Source: a bacterium (lineage in GTDB: Bacteria > Auribacterota > Auribacteria > Auribacterales > Auribacteraceae). From it: a DNA stretch of 14,426 nucleotides. The stretch spans positions 1-14,426 of the forward strand of contig JAGGZS010000055.1 of the NCBI GenBank assembly GCA_021161885.1. The letters run 5' to 3'. Made by a program: the position numbers and the translations under genes. The number at the start of each line of letters is the position of its first letter. Within the stretch, counting starts at the first letter, position 1. Under the pieces are notes generated by a model that was not told where the DNA came from, made no database searches, and worked only from the letters and a program-made list of their open reading frames with translations. This document shows, piece after piece, positions 9,001-14,426 of this stretch.

Positions 9001-12000
9001 CCGCGTCTGAACCGGAAAATTTTTCAAAACCGATCTTATGTTGTCAAAGAAAGAATCTTTATAAAGTTCTTTGCCTCGAATAAGGTTCATTTCCCAAACA
9101 TCTTGCTGTGATACCCATTTAGCTGATGTATCCATATCCCCTAAATTAAGAGAGTCTATTAAATCCTGCAAATCAATGTTAAATTTCAAAAGAATATCTC
9201 TAAGAGTTTGAAAATCAACATTATCTATCCCTGCATTAAATTCACCTTGCGCGCTAATGCCAACATTTAAAAGAAGTGGAAATTTATCTTTATTTTGTTT
9301 AGCAAGGCGCAAAATTTGTCTTTGCAATATTGCGGGAGCTATATTGAAGGGTAATAAATCCGAACTCAAATCTATCAACAGCAACAGGTTGTCAGCGATA
9401 GACTTGGCGTTTTGCTCATCAATATTTTCGTTTTCCATTAGATGAGCTACAATCGCGCTATGCATCTTAGATAATTTTTCCTGTAAAGATTGTGCTATGA
9501 ATTCTGGATTAATGTTCAATTTACTTAAAAAATCGTTTTCCATGTCAATAGATTTTTGGTCTGCCGGATCGATATCGATTAAAACTTTATTAAAATTCAG
9601 GGCTTTAATCAGATAGGCATTTTTCTTTTCAGCGGTATCCGCAAGTTCATATCCTCGGACGGCTACATCGCGCGCTAATGAGAGCGACAATATTATATCA
9701 GGATAATACATCCTAAATAATTTAGCGAACGCCTCAAATTCCGCTAATTTATCTAAAGAATCAATACTGTCAAGCTGTTCTTTTATTTGATCGTTTCTAT
9801 CAAAAATTTTATCTTGGAAAACATCGGATATATCCTTATTCTCGGTTTGTGCGGTTTTTATAACGTCTTCAAAGAATAAACTTAGTTTATCGCGCACTTG
9901 CTGAGGTTGCTCGCCGAACATTTTAATTAAGTACGCATCAAATTTAGCTTTGCGTTCGGCTTCATCTTTAATTTGAGATATATTTTGCAATTCATTTATA
10001 ACATCGGACGAAAAATTAGACCGTGCGTCAAGGGCGAATAATAAATCAAACGGAGTTTTTAAATCAGTTTGAAGCCGTTGGCGTTGTTCTTTAAACCGTT
10101 CTTTTATTTCTTCATCGTATTTAGAACGTTCATTCTGTAATGCTGCCCATTGACGCCCTTCAGGCAGAATTTTTTGTCCGATTAAATTATATAAATATCC
10201 GAACACACCCGCCAAAAATTTACGAGGCAGTAAGTTGAATGTTAAATCAGAAATAACCCGCACAGCAGTGAATGTGCTTCTTGACTTGGGATTTTCTTTC
10301 TGGAAATTCATAGCCCATTCACCGAATTTGCGCTGTAAAAACTTCAATCCTTTAATGACAGCGCCTGTTTCACGAATGATGATTGCATCCATTTTCGATG
10401 AACCGTAAGAAGCCGTTTCCTCGTTGCCTTGTTTAAACTGGTCGTCAAGCATTGTCAAGAATCCCTGTCCTTCAAAATCTAAAAGAGCGCTTCTGTCGCC
10501 GACCACAATTTTATATTTAGCGGAATTTACCCGTTCAAGAAGAGCTTGTTCGCCGGTTATCAGTTCATTAGCGATAACTGATTCAATTTTAGTTCCCTTT
10601 CCTGCAGTTATAGAAGAAGCTATTTTCGCATTTTTAATTTCGACATTATTGCCAATGGAAGAATCTGCTTCTCCTAACGTGCCTATTTCGCTATCCATAA
10701 TAAAACTGTTTTCGCCGACCTTGACGTTTTTGCCCAGTTGGGCATTCACTAAAACCGTACCTTTACCAACATTTCCTTTTGTATAATTATTGTTGCCGAC
10801 TAAAATAACTCCGTCTTCAACCTTAACATCCTGAGTTAAAACCTGTATAAACAACGGATGTCTTGCTATGGGATTCTCAGCGAAAAATTTTGATTTTTCT
10901 TCCTGACTCATTTGGGCAAGCTGAAAAAAACTAACCTTTTGGGATAACTTTTTAATTTCGAATATAGCTGTCACGTCGGGATGAACATCCTCAACAGCGC
11001 CTATATTATGCGCTTGCATAACCCCTTGAGAATTTTTGCCAAAAATAATTAATTCTCCATTGACTTCCATCATGCCGCCGTTTTGCAGGAGGTCATTAAG
11101 CTGACCTGCCCGATTTTTATTCATTATCTGAAATAATACAGCTCTTGATAAATTTAACTTTGCGACTTGTTTTCCACCGATAACAAGCTCAATATTATCA
11201 ATATCTATTGAACCCGCCCGCCCGGCGGATGAATATGCTTTTAAGGCGATAACCATAGCGTCTCCGGCTTGGTCAAGCGAATCTATTTCCAATTTCATTG
11301 TTTTTTTACCGTCAACTGTTTCATAACCTAAAATGTTTCCGGTTACTCGAGCGGTTACTTCTTCTTGAGCTTCTTCGGTTTCTTTAGGGGAATTAAAAAG
11401 CAGTTTTCCGTCTTTAACCGATATTTCCTCAACAACTTCCACAACAGCTTTTTTATCTTCAATACTGCGTTGTTCCTTATTAACATTAACTACTTGAACA
11501 GGAAAAACAGCCGCAGGCACTTCTTCAGTTAAAACTTTTCTTTCAGCGGAAGGCAAAGTTACATCAGCGGCTTTTTGTTTTGTTACCAAAGCATCGGTAT
11601 CTTTAACCTTTCTAAAAATATTTTTTAATGTCCACGATATAACTTTATCCGCCAATTTAGCTAACGCTCTTGCTGTTGCGTTGGTTGTATCGGTTTGTTC
11701 AGCAATACGCATTTTATATTTTGCTAACGGCAAATCAATAGCGTCATCGACTGTCTTACTTGTATTCCTATCGATTGTTTGCGTATCAACTCCTTCGGTG
11801 CGTTGCACTTCCGACAAAATATCCGATTTACTCTGTAAAATAGCTTCAGCATAATCTATATGCAGGTTTTCAATGAAAGCATCGAATTCATTCTGAATCT
11901 CATCCGCAAACTCTTTTAATATCGCTTCCCTGACTTCTTTTATGAGGTTTTGATAAGACTCCCGTATTTTTTGAGCTTGTTCATATAATTGCGGGCTTGC

Positions 12001-14426
12001 CGCCAAAAATTCCTGTCCTAATACGCCGCCAAAGACGAGGTAATCAAAACTAATATCGCCTTTTTTAACGGCCTTATTGATTTCTTTACGTTTCTGGGCA
12101 ATATGGGCAGGGTCATCGCTGGTTATTTCAATTCCAATTTCAGCAATATCTTTAAGTGCAGCTAAATCTTTCTGCAATTGGGCATAAGCCTCGACATCGG
12201 GATTATCTTTATTTTTTTCATATGTATCAAATGCTATATCGACAAGGCTTTGCACATCATCAACTTCTATTCCAACTCGTTTAGCGAGTCGTTGGGAAGG
12301 AAGGCGTTTAAAAAATTCTCTTCTTTTGATCCCGTTTTTTTTCAATTCCTGAATTCTTTCTTGGAGCCGCCGAGAATTTTTTTGATTAAGTTCACTGAAT
12401 TTTTTTAATAATTTCGCGTTAGCTCCCCTGAAAGCGTCATCTAAAGCTCCCTGATGAATCAGGTCAAGTTTTTCCTGTTTTATTAAAGAAAGGTAATGAT
12501 TTTTCAGTTCACCTACATATTCCTCTGCTTCAGCGGGCACGACCATGCCTAACGTCCGCAAATCTTTCTGAAGCTGTTTGAAATCTTTTGTCCGTTCGTA
12601 TTTTTCAAATATAATTTCAATAATTTGTTCATTAACTTTAACAGAAAACTTTGTTCCGTCTTCAGTTTCATAAGTCCCGTTTTCAATAGCCCCTTTTATT
12701 TCGGCAAGTTCATTAGCTTTTTCATATTCAATAGAGTCGAATTCAGATTTATTCACACGGCGTTGCGAATCGATAACATCAAGAGCGTATTGAGCTTCCC
12801 TAAACAATCCGGCGAGAACTTGTTCTATTTCGGTATAACTCTGCAGCAAAATTATTACTGACTCAACACCCTGCTTATCTATCTGAAAAAAGTCGTTCTC
12901 AAGACCTTCGTACTGCTGTAAGACAGTTTGCAAATAAACATTATATTCATCTTCTGTCTTAAAATCGTTACGGGATTTTAAAGTTTCAATAAATGTTCGG
13001 GCACGCTGTGCTGTCAAAAAATTTTTAGCTTCTTCAGGCAAGGCTTGTTCCGACTTGCTCAGTTTGGTTCTAAAATAATCTTTAGCGCGGTCAAACAAAA
13101 CAGCGTTCCTAATACCTGTGGAAGCTGAAGCCGATGTTTCTTTGAATCTAATATCAATAATTCTATCTATATGGCTCTTGGTAAGACCAAATTTTTCTGC
13201 CTCTTTAATAAACGACTCCTTTTGTAACGATTCTAAAGAATTATTTTTTAATTTAGCAATAAATTTAGCCGTCGCGTCTTGGGCGGCGCGTTCGTTTACT
13301 CCGTCGCTAATTAAAACGGATAAAACCTGCATACTCAAATCGTTTAGTGTTGCCTCGAGTTGTTCTCGCCTATTGAATGTGAGCATTTCGGTTAATACGC
13401 TATCGATACGAGATTGCTCTATACCCATTTGTTTTAAGGCGTCACGCAGTTCTTCCTTGACTTGGTTTAAATTATCTACTTGCGAGAGATAAGCGCGAAA
13501 CTTGCGTTGCCCTTCATTAGTGCCGAGTCCCTCAAAACCTTTAGCCGCTATTTGCGTCTGATCGATATCTAAAGATATTAAAGTCTGTTCTGATCGAGGC
13601 GCTTTTTGTCGACCGCCGCGACCGAATAACTGCATTGTGATACGTTCAGATAAAGATATGCCTACTTCAAAAACCTGATATCCATGACTGCGTTCGATAC
13701 GGAAATTTTGAAGAGCGCTTTTAATTTGAGAAATAAAAAAATTCTTATTGATTGGATTAGCTACATTAGTCCCTATGGCTTGTTCCATCATGCCGAAAAA
13801 TTTAATTATTTTATCTTCGCGCCCTTTACGGCTTATGATATCCCTATCGTTATCAAAGCGGTCAACAAGAAGTTTCAATACCATATATAAACCGGTATTC
13901 AAATCGCCTGATAACAAATTCCTGATTTCAATTAATTCCTGTTCATCTTCCGCGACTAATTGAGCTATATCATCCAGTAATTGCGGGTTAGCCTTAAAAT
14001 AATCTATTAAAGCATTTTTTACAATATCATTTTTTATAACGGCGTCAAACTGTCCCATATCAAATTTTAATAATTTAAAATCTTTACCTCGAGTACCATA
14101 GGGATTAACAAAAGTAACACTGCCTTTAAGACCGGCTAATGCCAAAAACGCCTCTTCTTCCTCTTCAGTTTTAAATGAGTTTCCATGAAAAGTATATGCT
14201 CGTGAGAGTCTATCCACATTTTCAAGAAAATTATCTATTATGGTTTGTTCTTTTCCGGCTACGCTAATTTCTAAAAACTCTCTTTGGTAATCAGCCGGAA
14301 TCGCCCCAAAAAGATTGGCTTGCATTTGTATTATATCATTTTGCAGCTGCTGAATGTCCCTTAATGTTTTTTTAGCGGTTTTTGAATCCCTTGCTTTGTC
14401 CGCGTCCGAAAGGACAGTGTATAATC
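3076..14426 (-). CDS. giant mostly helical protein of unknown function, 5' end outside the window
   Basis: One frame is open for 3782 codons without a stop, from the right edge to TAA at 3078-3076. I do not recognise the whole protein. The ATG at 14325 has no ribosome-binding site, and the 33 in-frame residues before it (including DIQQLQNDIIQ) continue the same helical composition, so the start lies outside. Architecture by position: helical, charged N-terminal block (14426-11560); acidic linker with VVEVVEE (about 11350-11530); beta-rich block (10980-11430) leading into hexapeptide-like repeats (10540-10830); long helical region with TPR-like stretches (about 8030-9690) and a coiled coil (about 6720-6850); a small alpha/beta block (about 7330-7640); an alpha/beta module resembling a degenerate HAD fold (3515-4010); and a helical C-terminal tail. 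I count only two cysteines (near 6250 and 4965). I see no convincing membrane segment, LPXTG signal, RTX repeat, or NRPS/PKS motif. A signal peptide cannot be judged. That this is a real gene is very likely; its function is unknown. Confidence 0.93.
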   Translation of the reverse strand, partial: LYTVLSDADKARDSKTAKKTLRDIQQLQNDIIQMQANLFGAIPADYQREFLEISVAGKEQTIIDNFLENVDRLSRAYTFHGNSFKTEEEEEAFLALAGLKGSVTFVNPYGTRGKDFKLLKFDMGQFDAVIKNDIVKNALIDYFKANPQLLDDIAQLVAEDEQELIEIRNLLSGDLNTGLYMVLKLLVDRFDNDRDIISRKGREDKIIKFFGMMEQAIGTNVANPINKNFFISQIKSALQNFRIERSHGYQVFEVGISLSERITMQLFGRGGRQKAPRSEQTLISLDIDQTQIAAKGFEGLGTNEGQRKFRAYLSQVDNLNQVKEELRDALKQMGIEQSRIDSVLTEMLTFNRREQLEATLNDLSMQVLSVLISDGVNERAAQDATAKFIAKLKNNSLESLQKESFIKEAEKFGLTKSHIDRIIDIRFKETSASASTGIRNAVLFDRAKDYFRTKLSKSEQALPEEAKNFLTAQRARTFIETLKSRNDFKTEDEYNVYLQTVLQQYEGLENDFFQIDKQGVESVIILLQSYTEIEQVLAGLFREAQYALDVIDSQRRVNKSEFDSIEYEKANELAEIKGAIENGTYETEDGTKFSVKVNEQIIEIIFEKYERTKDFKQLQKDLRTLGMVVPAEAEEYVGELKNHYLSLIKQEKLDLIHQGALDDAFRGANAKLLKKFSELNQKNSRRLQERIQELKKNGIKRREFFKRLPSQRLAKRVGIEVDDVQSLVDIAFDTYEKNKDNPDVEAYAQLQKDLAALKDIAEIGIEITSDDPAHIAQKRKEINKAVKKGDISFDYLVFGGVLGQEFLAASPQLYEQAQKIRESYQNLIKEVREAILKEFADEIQNEFDAFIENLHIDYAEAILQSKSDILSEVQRTEGVDTQTIDRNTSKTVDDAIDLPLAKYKMRIAEQTDTTNATARALAKLADKVISWTLKNIFRKVKDTDALVTKQKAADVTLPSAERKVLTEEVPAAVFPVQVVNVNKEQRSIEDKKAVVEVVEEISVKDGKLLFNSPKETEEAQEEVTARVTGNILGYETVDGKKTMKLEIDSLDQAGDAMVIALKAYSSAGRAGSIDIDNIELVIGGKQVAKLNLSRAVLFQIMNKNRAGQLNDLLQNGGMMEVNGELIIFGKNSQGVMQAHNIGAVEDVHPDVTAIFEIKKLSQKVSFFQLAQMSQEEKSKFFAENPIARHPLFIQVLTQDVKVEDGVILVGNNNYTKGNVGKGTVLVNAQLGKNVKVGENSFIMDSEIGTLGEADSSIGNNVEIKNAKIASSITAGKGTKIESVIANELITGEQALLERVNSAKYKIVVGDRSALLDFEGQGFLTMLDDQFKQGNEETASYGSSKMDAIIIRETGAVIKGLKFLQRKFGEWAMNFQKENPKSRSTFTAVRVISDLTFNLLPRKFLAGVFGYLYNLIGQKILPEGRQWAALQNERSKYDEEIKERFKEQRQRLQTDLKTPFDLLFALDARSNFSSDVINELQNISQIKDEAERKAKFDAYLIKMFGEQPQQVRDKLSLFFEDVIKTAQTENKDISDVFQDKIFDRNDQIKEQLDSIDSLDKLAEFEAFAKLFRMYYPDIILSLSLARDVAVRGYELADTAEKKNAYLIKALNFNKVLIDIDPADQKSIDMENDFLSKLNINPEFIAQSLQEKLSKMHSAIVAHLMENENIDEQNAKSIADNLLLLIDLSSDLLPFNIAPAILQRQILRLAKQNKDKFPLLLNVGISAQGEFNAGIDNVDFQTLRDILLKFNIDLQDLIDSLNLGDMDTSAKWVSQQDVWEMNLIRGKELYKDSFFDNIRSVLKNFPVQTRNIITRILLDSYSKTSSSVNLLSDLKRQAMDIEKAIDGGKYSGKVLQNKLQTAITLLKIGAMIQPYDYEILASLSIMMGKMSEIAVLADINNLTKDELVDALISARVVNSRQDALDKADAVIKQRAQAPIDSIDDIFVEGWGVVELERLRNANIAGAKESSDYYKSSAMQINERALALAKEADDKYLITVLSMRQAEYLFDQSYVQPDKIQELLDGLKDRISVLKDKDLRNELQAKYDFFNLKVLVEQKKNSKEESDKSELIKAFDKFKKSNPYYVDVLMMKAQFMEQLDDIEAADAIYSQIIKSFPEHADAAELKRLELALKQSDNIDFMTQSRPISPEDEQQAVFVLKRLQDAVKNKSISDNPQFIENIFSELLSWQLSAEENSLSDEFVSEVLQTIALLNVFVSDLIAQNISDQHKASSVNTLMQLQDQVNSTLFDFHSVSGNSLLEGIVEIALDVSWVDMEGKIKAQAPVVAIVRDNMDMDQIDHSGFLGNELNKLKMDSLIQFVQLINPAAKVSLIGDHIVVTGLTDLQLALFNNMFTYGQEKALEMMETSIARRIGGLFKDKKLSTDQIASSLAEEFGINITDAKEIAGWRDSEKSEIKENLHIKILNLLKLDTMAQEQRTKLNELFVSDIQSSIESLINQKIESLKAEGAGEEQLKPFEDILETVTSKSIFNADNYRLVIGKAAVPAYYAPLVELLNQKDVAAYKIKIGVLIENTQNEIGVLESKLSELSAVQLAHLARLKERLKEFKILENVKDLETFNNIIKNRTNLVQDIFAEALLDFDAQEKNERKRLETKPAENVELTTPEALKNPSKLSNWLHLWNSITDKQFKNEFYNEYKKAVQAKDTFQYLLKVLQGASPAELAPLRAKMTANLQAYLGPQLGAQMAPVIVQMIEQNKGNVEQTLAVFQQFCPQLVNQVKGFFVKDVSQPVTLAAVYELYSDRLKEMSGLTLDRKTQELQMDEENLFTPAQITELRELGVKNPFSLSSSDVALMHDLLGRMDSKKQVIKDWLDENEIGKQEQRQTIAEAVMKIHGVDLGTVSPAQAQKIMRAIPSLNLKLYVDSDNKAYMIPQLDPSNPSDMPFLQKALEYSGIENVEEFLQQASDMVKLPEKQLLFPSRYLSLMDGYKRKIHEMTADEYIEELFGNVEKSAGFMAFRKRDTAAAAMVKEFMDSIKYRRRVNPHLLNLEGIQFITRVFLNQRILTRLMNEDTKRADVEYIKAIRIMFDKTTEIFGILLNDEANTQYKLELTEFLDELTAKFNILNEKFLSFGLEFDGDRKIKDETIDDLQSEFIVLDDLIDKIIRKNAQIQMESSVIDEQTAVEELIRNSDDREIYLMQICLKEMFSNPIVAISDLSDDEKQGIAEKFFSQVKFNKNRLDLFINMLDEIFSSGYLSTGNVDDVQYSRAIESLKTRIRAYERKYSKKEPAQSAFVSDTAIPFGDAAIKSITDNLQAALQDKVKALLEQVGKNITIDIVQNRLKTDPVLERVLNEISTLTGKNVKDILYRDRLKGLFSVLFDQALEASMADKVLFPNTFAFFNEKNIRSADEIRDALIDYMLHIYIDAPMSDQHKALFENAYKNVRDELTAFLERKIPQFNKVRNQETSTDKRVVLSQLFQAKLGNNIFDIGSLPEDSKAVIRGFLFEDIRPYVSRQKQDNQYVFVINFDALTSSGKISVNESNFLLKETMAFLEETAGIKGKDVKFVIVSDKYDSSHVSAQLSALRISEVQVDIFAKDLGTGNKSLSDLIEIIRNNYVVDNENLKFITGPGNIDAQKAAAKEGIQIMEINPDAAFEKTESGEVFAQTLVGALNLIVRGSMDNFESLPLTTKVLSFMTQAPKKAEIEKLTVDFKGSFNKDLFKNPQFMKRLKEIFGINLTDTELQDMFYESLIAYILEQMQKANIINENFNIKLFKEAFDASLIKILGSNALLGELLPKSMFSLVLQPPKQKISNAYLREYEKMKMAEEFA
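3515..4010 (-). other. alpha/beta module in the giant protein, resembling a degenerate HAD-like fold
   Basis: Around residues 3439-3600 (counted from the ATG at 14325) hydrophobic strands alternate with helices: YVFVINFDALT, then KFVIVSDKYDSSH, then VDIFAKDL, then LKFITGPGNIDAQKAAAKEG, then IQIMEIN. The first strand resembles HAD motif I (hhhDxDxT) with Asn in place of the nucleophilic Asp. SDK could be motif II, and GPGNID lies where the GDxxxD of motif IV would be. If the fold is right, the catalytic aspartate is missing and the module is probably non-enzymatic. The fold call is inference from pattern. Confidence 0.4.
8030..9690 (-). other. TPR-like helical repeat region in the giant protein
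   Basis: Several stretches look like degenerate tetratricopeptide helix pairs. The clearest, near 8030-8215, reads NPYYVDVLMMKAQFMEQL, then DIEAADAIYSQIIKSFPEHADA, with the small residues and terminal Pro expected of TPR units. Others are AITLLKIGAMIQPYDYEI near 8800 and KALNFNKVLIDIDPADQKS near 9560-9610. TPR arrays usually mediate protein-protein contacts. The repeats are irregular and unevenly spaced, so a general alpha-solenoid is an alternative. Confidence 0.45.
10540..10830 (-). other. hexapeptide-repeat (left-handed beta-helix-like) island in the giant protein
   Basis: Near residues 1166-1262 (from the ATG at 14325) the sequence falls into five- and six-residue steps beginning with an aliphatic residue and often Gly: VGKGTV, LVNAQ, LGKNVK, VGENSF, IMDSE, then IGNNVE, IKNAK, IASSIT, AGKGTK, IESVI. 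This is the [LIV]Gxxxx pattern of left-handed beta-helices as in GlmU and other sugar-nucleotide acyl- or nucleotidyltransferases. There is room for only about three coils with one insert (TLGEADSS), and I see no catalytic histidine, so a structural or trimerising role is more likely than catalysis. Confidence 0.55.
12140..12640 (-). repeat. degenerate internal duplication in the giant protein
   Basis: Two segments in the N-terminal helical block share a pattern. One (about 12540-12640) reads IIEIIFEKYERTKD, then KQLQKDLRTLG. The other (about 12140-12270) reads LVDIAFDTYEKNKD, then AQLQKDLAALK. Both have an aliphatic helix, F(E/D)xYE(R/K)xKD, a spacer of one or seven residues, and QLQKDL. The DNA has diverged, so this is an old protein-level duplication. 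Confidence 0.55.

Noticed and set aside
13118..13492. Plus-strand ORFs opposite the giant gene, the longest 124 codons (13118-13492) and 120 codons (10424-10786)
   Set aside because: They are rich in Ser, Leu and Ile as expected of the complement of a charged helical coding sequence, have no domain signal, and are scattered without operon order.
14323..14325. ATG at 14325 as the start of the giant gene
   Set aside because: There is no ribosome-binding site before it, and the frame stays open to the window edge with residues of the same helical, charged character.
14326..14340. TATAAT on the minus strand just before the ATG at 14325, as a promoter
   Set aside because: It lies within the open coding frame, has no convincing -35 partner and would leave almost no leader.
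3076..14426. Giant gene as NRPS/PKS, RTX adhesin, cadherin/Ig-repeat adhesin or rearrangement-hotspot toxin
   Set aside because: I find no adenylation, condensation or carrier motifs, no GGxGxDxxx repeats, no tandem beta-sandwich repeats and no YD repeats; most of the chain is helical.

Overview
The window looks like part of a low-GC bacterial chromosome. Every supported gene reads leftward on the minus strand. I see no tRNA, rRNA, CRISPR array, transposase or phage gene. One coding region dominates: from 3076 to the right edge runs a single uninterrupted reading frame of at least 3782 codons. Its first in-window ATG (14325) is probably not the true start, because the frame stays open to the edge. 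Very large predicted proteins in small AT-rich genomes, together with an ispD-ispF pair, suggest a Candidatus Omnitrophota (OP3)-type or similar uncultured lineage. That assignment is inference only; no marker gene here fixes the phylum.

Layout in transcription order (right to left). (1) The giant gene, 14426-3076, is cut at its 5' end. It is mostly charged alpha-helix, interrupted by a beta-rich island with hexapeptide (left-handed beta-helix-like) repeats near 10540-10830, a TPR-like stretch around 8030-9690, a small alpha/beta block near 7330-7640, and an alpha/beta module resembling a degenerate HAD fold near 3515-4010. It has only about two cysteines. (2) A 203-base gap holds a weak hairpin terminator and a plausible promoter. 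(3) A 442-aa GalT/HIT-superfamily protein (DUF4921-like), 2872-1544, keeps the CxxC zinc motif and the HxHxQ active-site motif. (4) A 140-aa exported protein of unknown function, 1508-1086, lies 35 bases downstream and is probably in the same operon. (5) A strong rho-independent terminator lies at 1015-1059. (6) ispD (941-234) and the first 81 codons of ispF (243-1) overlap by 10 bases; ispF starts with TTG.

IspD and IspF carry out the third and fifth steps of the MEP (non-mevalonate) isoprenoid pathway, so the organism makes isoprenoid precursors by that route. The GalT-like and exported genes form a separate small unit of unknown physiology. The giant protein has no assignable function. Its most notable features are its size, its cysteine depletion, its degenerate internal repeats, and two embedded domain-like islands that recall sugar-nucleotide or phosphatase-type folds but seem to lack intact catalytic motifs. 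Gaps between genes are all shorter than 300 bases.
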